A stretch of 64,000 nucleotides of DNA, from contig CM043968.1 in assembly GCA_014529385.2 (NCBI GenBank), forward strand, positions 26,091,513 to 26,155,512, read 5' to 3'. The position numbers were made by a program, and so were the translations under genes. Of the stretch, positions 11,482-25,226 are shown piece by piece. Each line of letters begins with the position of its first letter. The stretch's first letter is position 1. The notes under the pieces were generated by a model. It did no database searches. It saw only the letters and a program-made list of their open reading frames with translations, and was not told where the DNA came from. Origin of the DNA: Adiantum capillus-veneris. Lineage: Eukaryota > Streptophyta > Polypodiopsida > Polypodiales > Pteridaceae.

Positions 11482-12129
11482 TTATACTTGGACTAACCAA
11501 AAAAGTAAAGAAAAAGAAAAAAAGGTAAAAGAGCAAGAGCCATCTATAACGAGGATGAGACATAAAAAATCCACAAAACTCACAATGTCATATCATGCAC
11601 ATCGACGCCCTATAATTACTTGACTCTAATCAAAATCTATTTGTGTTTACAGATATAGTTCATCACAGTCATCCACTTCTACACTTACTGAGAGATACCC
11701 TCATTAGTTTTCTCAAGTGTTTCACATGATCTATCTTGTGCTTATCTCTAAATAGGATTTCGTAGATAAACTAGTGTGTGAGAAAAATTTTAAGGAATTA
11801 GAATAGCTGATATGTCTATTGACCACGAGGGATCCCTACTCAGTAGAGAACGTCTTCCCAATTTCACAAGCTTATCCTTTTGAGCAAGATGAATGTCCAC
11901 GCCTAGTGAAATTATTAGTGAACCTATGTACATGGGATGATGAGGAAGATTTATTTGATTTCAAGATGAGACCCATGGTCTCATTGAGGATGACTTTATT
12001 TATCTTGATGATGATGAGGATAGAGATTTAGCTTTAGGGTTGCCATCCAATCTATACAATATCCTCTTTCCTTGATCTTGTAGTGTGGAACAGATATATA
12101 GGTTAGGATTCTATAGTTTGTTTTAATTT

Positions 12130-12619
12130 TGTTCAATAAATGGTTAATGCCTTCTCCCATTGATGTTGTTTTATTTTTTTTAAAATGTTGTTCAATAAAT
12201 GGTCAATGCCTTCTCCCACTGATGAGCCTCTTGGAGGTATGTGTTATTGTTTGCTAATGTGTACAAGAAGATATTGCAATAGCTCAACTTTTATCATCAA
12301 GTGGTTCTTGGCATGTTCACATCAAAACACTTTGAAGATTTGCGACAACAAAAGACAGGTGTTTCGTATCCATTATTGTTACTTTCGTGTTTTTTAAAGC
12401 ATTCATGCTTGTCTGTTTCAAGAGTAATTGGCAACAACGTCTTTAACATACTTACTTAAGTATTCTACCTTAAAATTTCATATAATTTTATCTCATAGTC
12501 CTTGTTTAGTTTTTTGATTAGTTTAAGCAAGAGTTCAGGATGAGCTGGTTTGACCTAGGTAAGGCATTGGAGATCTTCTTGAGATAGTTTGATCGAGGTA
12601 AGGCGTTGGAGATCTTCTC
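12130..12619. repeat. Two short local duplications
   Basis: TGTTCAATAAATGG..CCTTCTCCCA occurs at 12130-12165 and 12189-12224 (period 59). GTTTGACCTAGGTAAGGC..GGAGATCTTCT occurs at about 12548-12579 and again at 12588-12619 (period about 40). Confidence 0.8.
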
Positions 12620-13029
12620 TTAATACCATAGGAGATGCCTTACTAATTCTCAGTGGTTGCTTTAACCTCTTAATCCAAAAAGACAATTAAGTCTATACAC
12701 AAACACTTTGGGGGGTCAACCAATGGGAATCAATTCAGGGGATGATTTCATGTGTGATTTTTTAAATCATACCTTAACTTGAGGGTCTTCTAGGTATAGC
12801 CCCTAGTCAATCCTAGGACATGAAACACTCTTCTCTTGCGATTAAACAACTCAATTGACTAAGGGAAGTTAGAAGAGTTAACTATGGGATTACTACAGTG
12901 AAACTAATAAGGCTAGAGTCTTTGATTTGTTGACCTCTACAAGTGCTGTTGAGTTTAATTATATTGTGTTTTAATGTATAATGCTTAAACACTTGTGTTT
13001 AAAATTTTTGTCACCGATTACTCGTTATA

Positions 13030-13275
13030 CTTGTTACCATATATATGTGGTAGTGATGTGTGTGAACACAGTTAGGACCACCGGGGCATTTTTTTCCTCA
13101 CTAGGAGGTTTTATCCCCGTACATTGTATATACATCCAATACTCTAGGGCTAACTAATCTTTCCATTGCACACTAAGTAATACACTCTTTGTTGTGTGCC
13201 TTGATCTTCCTTCCTCTTCTCCAAGCTGTGTGTGTTTTCTTGCAACCCTAATTTCAACAGTTGGAATCAGAGTAG
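13030..13275 (+). repeat. Copia-like LTR end and primer-site-like sequence
   Basis: The text CCTCACTAGGAGGTTTTATCCCCG at about 13098-13122 matches the style of the conserved block near the 3' end of plant copia LTRs. The segment ends ATTTCAACA and is followed at about 13260 by TTGGAATCAGAG, close to the tRNA-Met primer consensus. No copia coding follows, as Helitron sequence begins within 300 bp. Tentative fossil fragment. Confidence 0.4.
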
Positions 13276-13527
13276 GTTGCATCCTCTCGGGCACAGTCTT
13301 TAGCATCACCAGCACAAACCTGAGTTTGCTCAGATTTTTTTATTCGGGCTCACTTCGACCTCCGTTTCCACTACAAGCAATACTGCGTTGGCAATTTTGT
13401 CATTTTGTGCAGAATTTTTGTTAGTGCCATTTTTTGCATAACAGGTCTCTTACAATCTTCTACAGGTTGTGCTATATAGCACGTGTTGATTCCACTTTGT
13501 TTCTCCTCTTTTTGGGAGGTTTTCACA

Positions 13528-14060
13528 TTATGTGTAGGCATTCACCATGACTGACAACAACACAGATGTGTTCAAGTTCACATGATTCCATAAGTGTGAT
13601 CGACAAAGTGTAGCATCAACAATGTCGACACATGCTCCCTTGAACACCACTGGCAAGATTTGTCTGAAATCTGTGCCAAGAAGCAACACTTTTCCACCAA
13701 ATGTATTTCTTGAGCACATGATATCTTGCAAAGACCTATCCAAAGACTCAAAGCCATATTGATGCGTCATAGGAGACTCATCCCACATAATCAACTTGCA
13801 TAATCTAAGCAATTCAACAAGTTGACCCTGAACAGGGATATTGCATGTGCTGCAACTAACGATCTCCAAGGGTAACTTGAACCTAGAATGTGTGGTGTGT
13901 CCATTTCATAACAGCAATGATGAAATCCCAAAAGATGTTGTGGCCAATGCAACTTCCCCTTCTCCTCGCAAGTGTGACAACAAACAGTTATTCAAATAAG
14001 TTTTCTCGATCCCTGCAGGCCCATCCAGAAAAAAATAGCCCCCCCATCAACAATCAATGC
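13528..14060 (-). pseudogene. Helitron Pif1-like helicase fragment
   Basis: The Walker B/DE motif is in LIMWDESPM, followed by FESLDRSLQDI, then FGGKVLLLGTDFRQILPV, the characteristic GGDFRQ-LPV box with one change, then DATLCRSHLW. Just upstream on the minus strand (to about 14060), other frames show the degraded nucleotide-binding loop (VDGP..G.GK-like) and the WNGHTTHSRFK block. The function in a live element would be ATP-driven unwinding during rolling-circle transposition. Here it is disrupted by frameshifts. Confidence 0.75.
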
Positions 14061-14706
14061 ATGTAAAAATGCCTCAAAAGCAATCCTTTGACTTCATTCA
14101 GAGTCTGCTCCATTGCATGCAATGCAGATAGCTCTTGCGTTCTATCAAGACACTGCTCTTGGAAAAGCAATTTCTTTTCATCATGTATCACAAAGCGCTC
14201 ATTAGGCATTGGAATTCTAAGATATTCACTTAAACTTTGTCCAAATGTACCAAGAATTTTATGCAGATCTCTCAATGCATACCCTTTAGCAACCTATACA
14301 CATCCATCTAACGACTCATATCTCAATTCCAACATATGTTGATAGTCCTCAGACAAAACATGTCAAAATATTTTCGATAAGAGATGAGGGGAGGATGGTT
14401 CACAAACAATAGAATGGTCACAAGCAAATGTCTCAACTGTAAGCATGTACTGCAAGCTTCCTCCATGCAACCAAACCATTCCCTGTCATCCTCTAAGATA
14501 CCTCTCACGATGCATGTTGCCTTGAATGTTGGGAACAATACACCATTTATGGAACGTAGATCCTCAAATGATTTACATCCTTTATAGATAGTCAAAAGCA
14601 AACGGACATAATATTGTTCACCTCCAGAGGGCTGCACAAAATACACCCGCCCAATAGTGTCCCCACGAGGTCTCTTCGTCCATTTTTTGGAACTTAAATT
14701 CCACAC
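14054..14706 (-). pseudogene. Helitron inter-domain region
   Basis: It contains GRVYFVQPSGGEQYYVRLLL, then KSFEDLRSINGV, FPTFKATCIVRGILEDD and EWFGCMEEA. These match the conserved stretch between Rep and helicase in plant Helitrons. A second short piece (14275-14054) carries the LRIPMPNE block. Broken between pieces. Confidence 0.75.
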
Positions 14707-14927
14707 CCACTTTTGAGAAAATCTATGTACAAAGTATCATTTGCATCAAGATTCTCTAAGTTGCATGTAAACCACTTTGTCAAAGTGGTCTTTTTTGCAC
14801 TCTCCCTTTGCAAGACATCATTAATATTTTCATTATCTCGAAATGTCACGATTTGACCAACTAGAATATGCACTCTCAATCTCTAGACAATTGGTGCATC
14901 ATTGTGCAAAGGGAATTTACAAATATT

Positions 14928-15797
14928 CTAGCAAGCCTCAAAAGCAGATACATAGCGTCCATACGTATACATGTCTATCTCATCAATGATCTCCCTTTCA
15001 GAATCCTGTACTGGCGTATGGAATCTTATAGTTTCCCTATTATGCCCCTTGTAGATGTACTTGTAGACATACTTGACGACTGAAATTGTAGAACATACCT
15101 CAACAAATATATGTGCATTAAATAGTGTCGAGAAAATAGGCACAACCCATTGATTATCAATAGTAAAACCCTTGACCTTGACCATGAAGCCATTGTTTTG
15201 TCGTGAATATATGGGATAGCCCTTCTTATCCATGCTTGTTTGCTCACAAAATTGACGTGGATATTTTTTGATACACTGCCCATTAACCATGCAAGGAGTA
15301 TTGAACTGACCACGTGGGCCATGAATGTTACAACTAACAATGATTTCATGCAGTACTGGAAATCAATTTTTATGGACAAACCATCTTGTCACAAATGTTG
15401 ATTGAGGCTTACATATAGGATCTAGAATCAATAATGTATGAGAATGTGGAAAGCCTCTCTTTTGGAACTCCATTACAGACATGTAACCCACCACTTTCCA
15501 AGAAATATCTTTCTTCAAGATGTACTTCATCATGCTTGAGTGCTTCAGGAAAAAAACCCTTGTTGTTATGTCTGGTCGATCATAGGAAAACTGTCCTGGA
15601 AGCAAGACAATTCTTTGACCCGTGGACCGTCCAAGGACAACATTACTCTCATAAAAATGCACCATGTCAACCAAGCCTGCATACAAGTTTGCCCTCAACG
15701 TCTTTTGATTTGTACAAACCCATGCAAGACGACACTCTTCAATGGCACAATATGCATCAACCATAAATTGATGAACTAAACGGACCCCACAAAGCAA
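14928..15797 (-). pseudogene. Helitron Rep nuclease domain fragments
   Basis: The frame 15797-15363 has the Helitron_like_N block (LVHQFMVDAYCAIEECRL; GQRIVLLPGQF) and MEFQKRGFPHSHTLLIL. The HSH there is the place of the HUH metal-binding motif. The frame 15290-14928 continues with NGQCIKKYPRQF, GYPIYSRQNNG, VVPIFS and VCSTISVVKYVYKYIYKGHN, including the residues around the catalytic tyrosines. Rep would nick and join the DNA strand in rolling-circle transposition. A frameshift near 15300-15370 separates the two parts. Confidence 0.8.
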
Positions 15798-15989
15798 GCA
15801 TGATTTTGTATCAGCATGAGCCTGTAGTTAATATGCATATTATTCTCTTTGAGTGGCACAATGTCGACCACCAACCAATGCATCCGAAGGGCCATGTACA
15901 TTTGTATAAAGAGTCTTGACATGCCATCCATCTTCTCCATGTGCAAATAGAAGAACATACAAGAGTGGTATGTATGACATGTGTAGATT

Positions 15990-16560
15990 TGAAATCCTCT
16001 GCAACCTTCCATCTTGACAATGTATCACAATGTCTCGATGTGCACTTGTTTGTACATCCTCTTGACCTGGCATAATTGTAGCAACCTCGTTGCCAAGTAT
16101 TGCATGGAAGTATTTCTATTCTCACAAATTTTCATTTTGATCTCCACACTAGGGTTGTCACGCAAGATTCTACCAACATCGTATAAGGCATTTGTATATG
16201 GATTACATGATCGCATCATCATTGACAATGATTCAAGAGTGGAAAAATCCAAACCATCCAAGGCACTCAAACGATTCTCAACCTCATGCTCAGTATCATA
16301 TACATACATCTATGCAAATTTGGGTACCCCTGCTTCATGTGGTATCAAAGAACCAATTCAATGGTACACAACACCATGTACACGAAAGCAATATGCACCA
16401 GACCTACCCATCAATGTTTCATCAATGGTAGCTCCAAGATATGCAAATGCCATTACACTATTGTAACTCCTGATGTTTTTTCTGAAAGACCTACTTAAAG
16501 CATCACTATTATTGATGCTTGAGTAACCTCTCCAATACACACGGTAGTCCCACAAGAGAA
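15990..16560 (-). pseudogene. Helitron N-terminal region
   Basis: It contains SFRKNIRSYNSVMAFAYLGA, then DETLMGRSGAYCFRVHGVVYH, a strongly conserved Helitron block, then MMRSCNPYTNALYD. Stop codons and frameshifts interrupt it. Confidence 0.75.
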
Positions 16561-18046
16561 AGAGGGATACTTTTCCACCTTTGCAACACTATCTTCATGC
16601 GGATAGTGTATGCTCATTGTTCATTTCACATGACCAAAGATGTGCACTACAAAACTCGAAAGAGGAGGTCATGGTTCCTGTATAATCTATAGGTAATGGT
16701 ACATGTGTTAGTGGCAGCATGGAAGGGTGAACCCCTCTTATACAGGGATAGGCATGTAGAATGCAATCAATGCCTTCAAGAGATGTGTCATGAACATACG
16801 GGGCCTGCTCCTCACTTTGAGTGTCTATGAGAGGGCAAAAGTGGCCATCATGTTGATGGCGTTGCTCTCTTATGTTGGAGATGCGTTAACTTGTCCATTG
16901 TCAACGACTTCTTCTTGTCGCATCCAAACATGATAGAATGTGTTGTCTTCGTCCCTGGCCTTGCATGACAATTTGCAGAGGGATTTGTGGAATAGTAACA
17001 TCACCATGAGCACAATCCTCCACAAATGCAAAGGGACTTGTACCATGACCATGGTCATTTGTGGAGGATGGCAAGTATGTCGTACGTTGTATAGCCTACA
17101 TTGGCGATGATAATTCCATGAAACCTTTCAACGTGCATGCACATGCGAGGAATGACTTGGAGATTCACGAAGACAAACGCATGTGTCCCTTATCCTCATC
17201 AATGCTCCTGCCAAGCAACATAGAAAACACCGATCTCATAATTAGTGCATAAATTTTTTCGTTTTATTTACTCCCAAATGCAAGCATGAAATACCCTCAA
17301 CGTTGTGATTGACACTCAATATAGGGAAGTTTTTCATTTTATGTACTTCCAATTGCAAGCATAAACTACTCTCTATACATCACAATATTGATTCGTATAG
17401 TGCACACCAACAAAGGAAGATAGAGTGCACATGAACTCAAGGCTTGTCAGATAGATCCTTTCTATAGCTTTAACAAACCTCTCCTTTCATACATCCTACC
17501 ATTTATTCTTTGAGTAATATATATTAAATCTATTATAGCCATTGGATGAATCAATTATAAAATGACACCATTGGAGTTCAAGACTCTTATCAAATTTCTT
17601 GAAGGTTTCTTAGCACTCCTCTCATAAGATCTCTATATGACACCGAGAATGGGTCTTTCATGGGTGGCTATATGAAGAAGGGCGGAAGCTTGAGCAGCCC
17701 AAGTGCGGTAGACTGGCTGTCCTAATTCCTTCTCCCAATATTGTAGGTTGGCTCTCCCAAATCACATTGAAATAGCACGTTGAGAGTTCACGACTCTATT
17801 AGCGCCGTCCTTATGACTTTCAAAACCTCCCATGTCATGGGGTCTCCCTATGGTGCTTGAAAATGTGCTTATCATGGCTACATGCATGAAGAAGGAGATG
17901 GAGCTTGAAGAACCTGTCTATCACTCACATGTGGTAGACTGGTTATAAGAGTTGTCGGCCCCATTGTGATAGACTAGCTCTCAAAGTTCCCTCTCCATTT
18001 TTGACAACTATGTTGCCCACGATTAAAAGGGAGAGTCTAAATTGAT

Positions 18047-18047
<1 letters not shown>
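16561..18047. other. No gene seen
   Basis: The first part may be the 5' part of the Helitron. A 62-codon minus-strand frame (16870-17058) has no recognised motif. The rest is anonymous. One region (17640-17990) holds two diverged copies of a text with GACTGGCT and GAGCTTGA. Confidence 0.45.
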
Positions 18048-18112
<65 letters not shown>

Positions 18113-18214
18113 TCACTCAAAAACTTCATTTCATGTTGAGTCGCTTGGATGATTCTCTCTCTCTCATGCATACAAACTCACACACACCTACAATGGGTCA
18201 TTTTGTCTCAATTG

Positions 18215-18284
<70 letters not shown>

Positions 18285-18317
18285 ATCAACTTCATTTCAT
18301 GTTGAGTCGCTTGGACA

Positions 18318-18395
<78 letters not shown>

Positions 18396-18498
18396 GCATA
18401 CGAACTCACACACAGCTACAGTGCGTCAATTTGTCGACGATTCTCTATCTTTCTCTCTCATCCACACAAAATCACACACAAGCTATGTCACTGCAATG

Positions 18499-18570
<72 letters not shown>

Positions 18571-18629
18571 GTCTCACACACACAATGCGCGCACACGGAA
18601 CACAATTCTTGCAAATCGCTTCTCTCTCC

Positions 18630-18669
<40 letters not shown>

Positions 18670-18732
18670 CACACACATTGTGTGCACACAGACAACAGCT
18701 TTTGCAGATCGCTTCTCTCTCTCTCTCTCTCT
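18048..18732. repeat. Compound CA/CT microsatellite block with duplicated spacer
   Basis: Runs of CA (18048-18110, 18223-18282) and CT (18320-18393, 18506-18569, 18616-18666) are separated by short unique spacers. The spacer CTTCATTTCATGTTGAGTCG with its downstream TTGGA occurs at about 18123 and at about 18290, so a unit of about 170 bp was duplicated together with its microsatellites. Serine/leucine and threonine/histidine open frames here are artefacts. Confidence 0.9.
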
Positions 18733-19231
18733 AAATTCACCTTTAAATTATACTAAAATTCAGAGAAAAAATATTCAAACATAGCAAATTTGCCGCTAAA
18801 CTTTCTCATGTACAGGTTTACAATGCTTTTTCTAAAAAAACATTGTGTTGCATGCAAATGCTTGAAGAAAACCTAGGTTTAGTATAATTCTATCTATAAA
18901 TTTTGAGATTTACCTCTAAATTCTACATTTGAAGGTGAGAAAATTAAAAAAGTTAAGAGAAATTTAGTGTAAAAACATGCAAATATAGTAAATTTGCCTC
19001 TAAAATTTCCCATATGAAAGTTTTTGAAGTTTTGGAAAAAGACTTGTGTATACAAGCACTCAAAAAAACCTAGGTTAATGTAGAAAACCTAGGTTTAGTG
19101 TAATTGTTCCACCCATACATTTTAAGGTTTTCGCCTAAATTCTAGCTCGAAGGCGACAAAACCTACAAAGTTTAGAGAAACCTCAAATTTCTTGGTTTGA
19201 CGGTGAGAAAATCTACAAAGTTTAGGGTGAG

Positions 19232-19264
<33 letters not shown>

Positions 19265-20990
19265 AAATTCACCATTAAATTATACTAAAATTTAGAGAAA
19301 AAAATTCAAACATAGCAAATTTGCCGCTAAACTTTCTCATGTACAGGTTTACAATGCTTTTTCTAAAAAAACATTGTGCTGCATGCAAATGCTTGAAGAA
19401 AACCTAGGTTTAGTATAATTCTATCTATAAATTTTGAGATTTACCTCTAAATTCTACATTTGAAGGTGAGAAAACTTAAAAATTTAAGAGAAATTTAGTG
19501 TAAAAACATGCAAATATAGTAAATTTACCTCTAAAATTTCTCATATGAAAGTTTTTCAAGTTTTTGGAAAAATACTTGTGTATACAAGCGCTCAAAAAAA
19601 CCTAGATTTAGTGTAATTGTTCCACCCGCACATTTTAAGGTTTTCGCCTAAATTCTAGCTCGAAGGCGACAAAACCTACAAAGTTTAGAGAAACCTCAAA
19701 TTTCTTGGTTTGACGGTGAGAAAATCTCTAAAATTTCTTATATGTAGGTTTTCAAAGTTTCTAAATTTTCTCATGTACAGTTTTATAATGCTTTTGCGTG
19801 CAAATGCTTGAAGAAAACCTAGTTTAGTACAATTCTACCTACAAATTTTGATATTCACCTCTAAATTCTACATTTGAAGGTGAGAAACCCTACAAAGTTA
19901 AGAGAAATTTAGTGTAAAAACGTGGAAATATAGTAAATTTTCTTTTAAAATGTCTCATATGAAAGTTTTTCAAAAAAAGCGTTGTGTCTCCAGGCGCTTG
20001 ATAAAAACCTAGGTAACCTAGGTTTAGCATAATTCTACCTACACATTTTGATATTTACCTCTAAATTCTACATTTGAAGGTGAGAAAACCTACAAAGTTA
20101 AGAGAAATTTAGTGTAAAAACGTGCAGATATAGTAAATTTGCCTTTTAAAATTCTCATATGAATTTTTTTCAAATTTTTGGAAAAAGCATTGTGTATCCA
20201 AGCCGTTGAAAAAAACCTAGATTTAATGTAATTATCCCACCCACACATTTTAATTTTTCCCTCTAAATTCTAGCTCAAAGGCGAGAAAACCTACAAAGTT
20301 TAGAGAAACCTCAAATTTCTTGGTTTGAAGGTGAGAAAACCTACACGTTTAGCGAAATTTAGTGTAAAAACCTTAAAATATACTAAATTTGGATCGAGAT
20401 TTCTCATATGTAGGTTTTCAAAGTTGCTAAAATTTCTCATATATAGGTTTACAATGTTTAGAAAAAGCATTGTACTACATGCAAATGCTTGAAGAAAACC
20501 TAGGTTTAGTGCAATTCTACCTACAAATTTTGATATTTACCTATAAATTCTACATTTGAAGGTGAGAAACCCTACAAAATAATAGAAATTCAGTGTAAAA
20601 ACGTGCAAATATAGTAAATTTTCCTTTGAAATTTATCATATGAAACTTTTTCAAGGTTTTTGAAAAAAGCATTGTGTATTGAAGCGCTCGAAAAAAAACT
20701 TAGGTTCAGTGTAATTATCCCACCCACACATTTTCAATTTTCCCTCTAAATTCTAATTAGAAGACAAGAAGACCTACAAAGTTTAGAGAAACCTCAAATG
20801 ATTTGGTTTGAAGGTGAGAAAACCTAAAAAGTTTAGGAAAAATTAGTGTAAAAACCTTTAAATATACTAAATTTGTCTCTAAAATTTCTCATATGTAAGT
20901 TATCAAAGTTGTATGCTAATTAGCTGCTTGAAAAAAACCTAAGTTTAGTGTAATCCAACCTAATGCAAATTTTGAGATTTACCTCTAAGA
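18733..20990. repeat. AT-rich satellite-like tandem array
   Basis: Units of roughly 200 bp recur about ten times. Each contains AAACCTAGGTTTAGTG or a variant, CTCTAAATTCTA, TTTGAAGGTGAGAAAA, AGAGAAATTTAGTGTAAAAAC, AAATATAGTAAATTTGCC and TCTCATATGAAAG. Spacings between palindromes are about 200 bp, with occasional 280-315-bp gaps. The first two copies form a larger 531-bp unit (18733 and 19264) nearly identical over its length and bordered by a CT run. Codon-like structure is absent. Confidence 0.9.
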
Positions 20991-21206
20991 AAGAGAGCAC
21001 CTGGGTGCTAGCAGCTTCTTTAAAAAATTGGATTCGTTGAGAGATGCCATTAAAAGATTCCCACATCACCTCGCGATGACCTCTTCCTGCTTCTTGGCTC
21101 GCCATGACCACCTCGTGCTTATTGACTCGGCCTCACAGTATTGTTGCCTCTGGTTGCAACATCAGACCTAGGTTGCCAATGCACCCCTCATCGTGAAAGA
21201 GGGATG

Positions 21207-21242
<36 letters not shown>

Positions 21243-21347
21243 CTACTGCCTCAATTGCATTAGTGAACAAAAAGGAGAGAAAGAGAAGAGAACCGCCCAC
21301 ATAATCACAAATTACATGCCGGTTGTGTGTGTGTGTGTGTGTGAGAG

Positions 21348-21399
<52 letters not shown>

Positions 21400-21480
21400 T
21401 GAGCTCGGTGGCTTTTCCTTCAAAAACTCCACAAGGGATTTTCTTTGATTCGCTGCTTTTCACCATTTTTAATAAAATCG
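20991..21480. other. Non-satellite insert with GA repeats
   Basis: The array is interrupted by unrelated, GC-richer sequence with GA runs at 21207-21240 and 21350-21397 and a GT run at about 21320-21342. No transposon ends or gene were recognised. Confidence 0.5.
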
Positions 21481-21715
21481 TGCATGCATACTTTAGAGAA
21501 ATTTCATGTAAAATTGTGCAAATATCGTAAATTTGCCTCTGAGATTTCTCATATGAAACTTTTCCAAGATTTAAAAAAAACATTGTTCATCTGAGTGCTC
21601 GAAAAAAACCTAGGTTTAGAGTAATCTCATTCACAAATTTTGGAATTTGAAATTCATATATAAGTCCTAACTCAAAGGTGAAAATGCTACATAGTATAGA
21701 GAAAACCTTCAAATT
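21481..21715. repeat. Continuation of the satellite-like array
   Basis: The text AGAGAAATTTCATGTAAAA, AAATTTGCCTCTGAGATTTCTCATATGAAA and AAACCTAGGTTTAGAG matches the array before 20990, so the insert lies within it. Confidence 0.8.
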
Positions 21716-23300
<1,585 letters not shown>

Positions 23301-23440
23301 AAATGACCTATGAACTTAGAGAATAGCGGAATTAAGAGAATTAGAGTGAGCAACTTTGAGAGCATAGATGGTGGACTTAATTGGTAGTAGCAACTTAATC
23401 ATAACACTTAATTAACTAAGCATGAGCAATACCTTTGAGT

Positions 23441-23476
<36 letters not shown>

Positions 23477-25132
23477 AGAGAATATGACAACAGTTGAGGA
23501 CCGGATTTATGTGGAGCCAGTCCCCCCTCCAAAAGGCATTTGTATTATAGATTCTCTCATTAAGAGAGACTTGGTACAATACAATCTTTGTGTTCCTTGA
23601 AACCTCTTTGGCAGTATGGAGATGGAAACTTCATACACCAAGCTTTTGCATAATATCAACAATCAATCTTAGCTTGAAAACAGTCAAGAACTCGTGAACA
23701 TCATTAGTCTTTGTGTTCCCTAAATCATTTGAGTGCATGAAGATGTATACTTTTATGCATCAACTTGTGCCTAAAGCAACAATTAATCTACCTTACAATA
23801 CAATTAATCTACTTGCATTAAGTAACTAATCTACTTGCAATAAACCATTAGCCTTCTTGCAATAAGCATAACATGCACTTTGTGGAAAGCATTAACTATC
23901 CCAAGCCTCAGTCCTAAGACCTCAAACACCTTCGAAGGTTGAGAGAGCTAGCAGGGAATGAGGGTAGGGAAGAGGAAGAAGAAGTATTCCATAGGAGAAA
24001 GAAATAATTCCTCACTTATCATCACTCTTCTTGCTTAGCATACATAATAGCATAGTAATGAAGATGGAAAGCTTAAGCATTGAAGCATAGCTCTTGGTTG
24101 GATTTGCATTCCATAGCCAGGAGTGTTGGTGTAGGCTCTCAACTTCTCAAGGAGCTTGGAGAAGGAGATGGAGCTCTTGCACCTTGCCTAGCACACAATG
24201 AGAGTGTTTGTGAGTGTGTGTGGGTGAGTATACCTCCTAAGCAACCCCCTAGCTTGCTTGGGTCGACCCCCCCTTGTAGCTCATGCTTGAAGCTCATTGG
24301 ACCCCTCCAGGCCTAGCCAATCATAAGCAGGAGGCATTACAAGCAGCAAGGGTAGCCTTGAGACAAGTGTCCCCCCTTTCCCCTTTGAGAGAGAGGTCTA
24401 GATAAATGCAAGTTCAATTAATTAAATCTCCTAAATTAGCATTGGACCCCTTGGGTAGCCAACCAATAGGCTTCAGGCACACAATGAGGGCAACATGAGG
24501 AGGAACTTGACAAGTGTCCCTTTTCCTTTCTTTGTACCATGTATGCCTTGTGTGTCTGTAGGTGTTCTCTCTCATCTCCCCTCATGTAGCGCTCGCCCCC
24601 TCCTTGTAGGGATTGAATCTTTGACTTTTTGACACCTCAACCCCTCATGCATAAGCCCAGTTCCCACCACAAGCTTGGCCCTTACGCACTTTAAGCTTGG
24701 GCTGGGTTCTCACCTCAAGTGCAACCCTAACATCTCAAGCACGTCAAAGACCTCAAGCATCTCAATCATTAAGCACCTCAATCATCAAGCACCTTAGTCA
24801 TCAAGCATGATAAGCAGGACAAGCACCTCGAGCTGGGTCGGGCTCCCGTGCCTCAAGCTCAACCCTAGCTTACCTAAGGTCAAAGGACTTTTACACATAT
24901 TATTGGAGGTCTTCAATGAAACTAACCCTAAGGTCTTATGCTCCATTGGTTAGCCTTGCTCTTTGATAGACCATCTCTCATTTGGGCTCCTTTACCATTG
25001 GCCCCGTGTTGAGATAGATCTATAAGCACATGTCTATATCTTAACCCTTGTTCCCGTTTATTCTCCCACATTAAGTGATCAGTTTAATATGAGAAAATCA
25101 TTTGGATTGGTTAGATATTAGTTTTTATGACA

Positions 25133-25133
<1 letters not shown>
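23301..25133. other. No gene; minisatellite at about 24751-24825
   Basis: Low-complexity GA occurs at about 23448-23472. At 24751-24825 a 15-17-bp unit (AAGCACCTCAATCATC) is repeated about four times with changes. No coding region or transposon end is recognised. Confidence 0.5.

Positions 25134-25199
<66 letters not shown>
25134..25199. repeat. (CT)n(CA)n microsatellite
   Basis: A CT run passes directly into a CA run. Confidence 0.95.
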
Positions 25200-25201
<2 letters not shown>

Positions 25202-25226
25202 ATTTTTTTTGCAATGTCATATTGAA

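Larger units (their letters stand above)
10991..13029. other. No gene; AT-rich stretch
   Basis: It contains a short open frame at 11819-12031 with no recognised domain, two local duplications and a TG/TA microsatellite, listed separately. It could be the 3' part and LTR of the preceding gypsy fossil, but no end repeats were found. Confidence 0.5.
13450..16600 (-). mobile_element. Decayed Helitron
   Basis: Minus-strand pieces appear in the order of a plant Helitron protein: the region before Rep (16560-15990), the Helitron_like_N/Rep domain (about 15797-14928), the inter-domain region (14706-14323) and a Pif1-type helicase (14275-13528). Frames are interrupted by many stops and frameshifts, so this copy could not make protein. 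The diagnostic TC and CTRR ends were not located. A 14-bp palindrome GTGCTATATAGCAC at about 13467 lies on the 3' side but has no CTRR at the right distance. Confidence 0.8.

Noticed and set aside
13467-13480. Palindrome GTGCTATATAGCAC as the Helitron 3' hairpin
   Set aside because: No CTRR terminus follows at the expected distance on the minus strand, and the stem is AT-rich in its centre.
18733-21715. Interstitial telomere array
   Set aside because: The CCTAGGTTTAG words occur once per 200-bp unit, not as a tandem heptamer.
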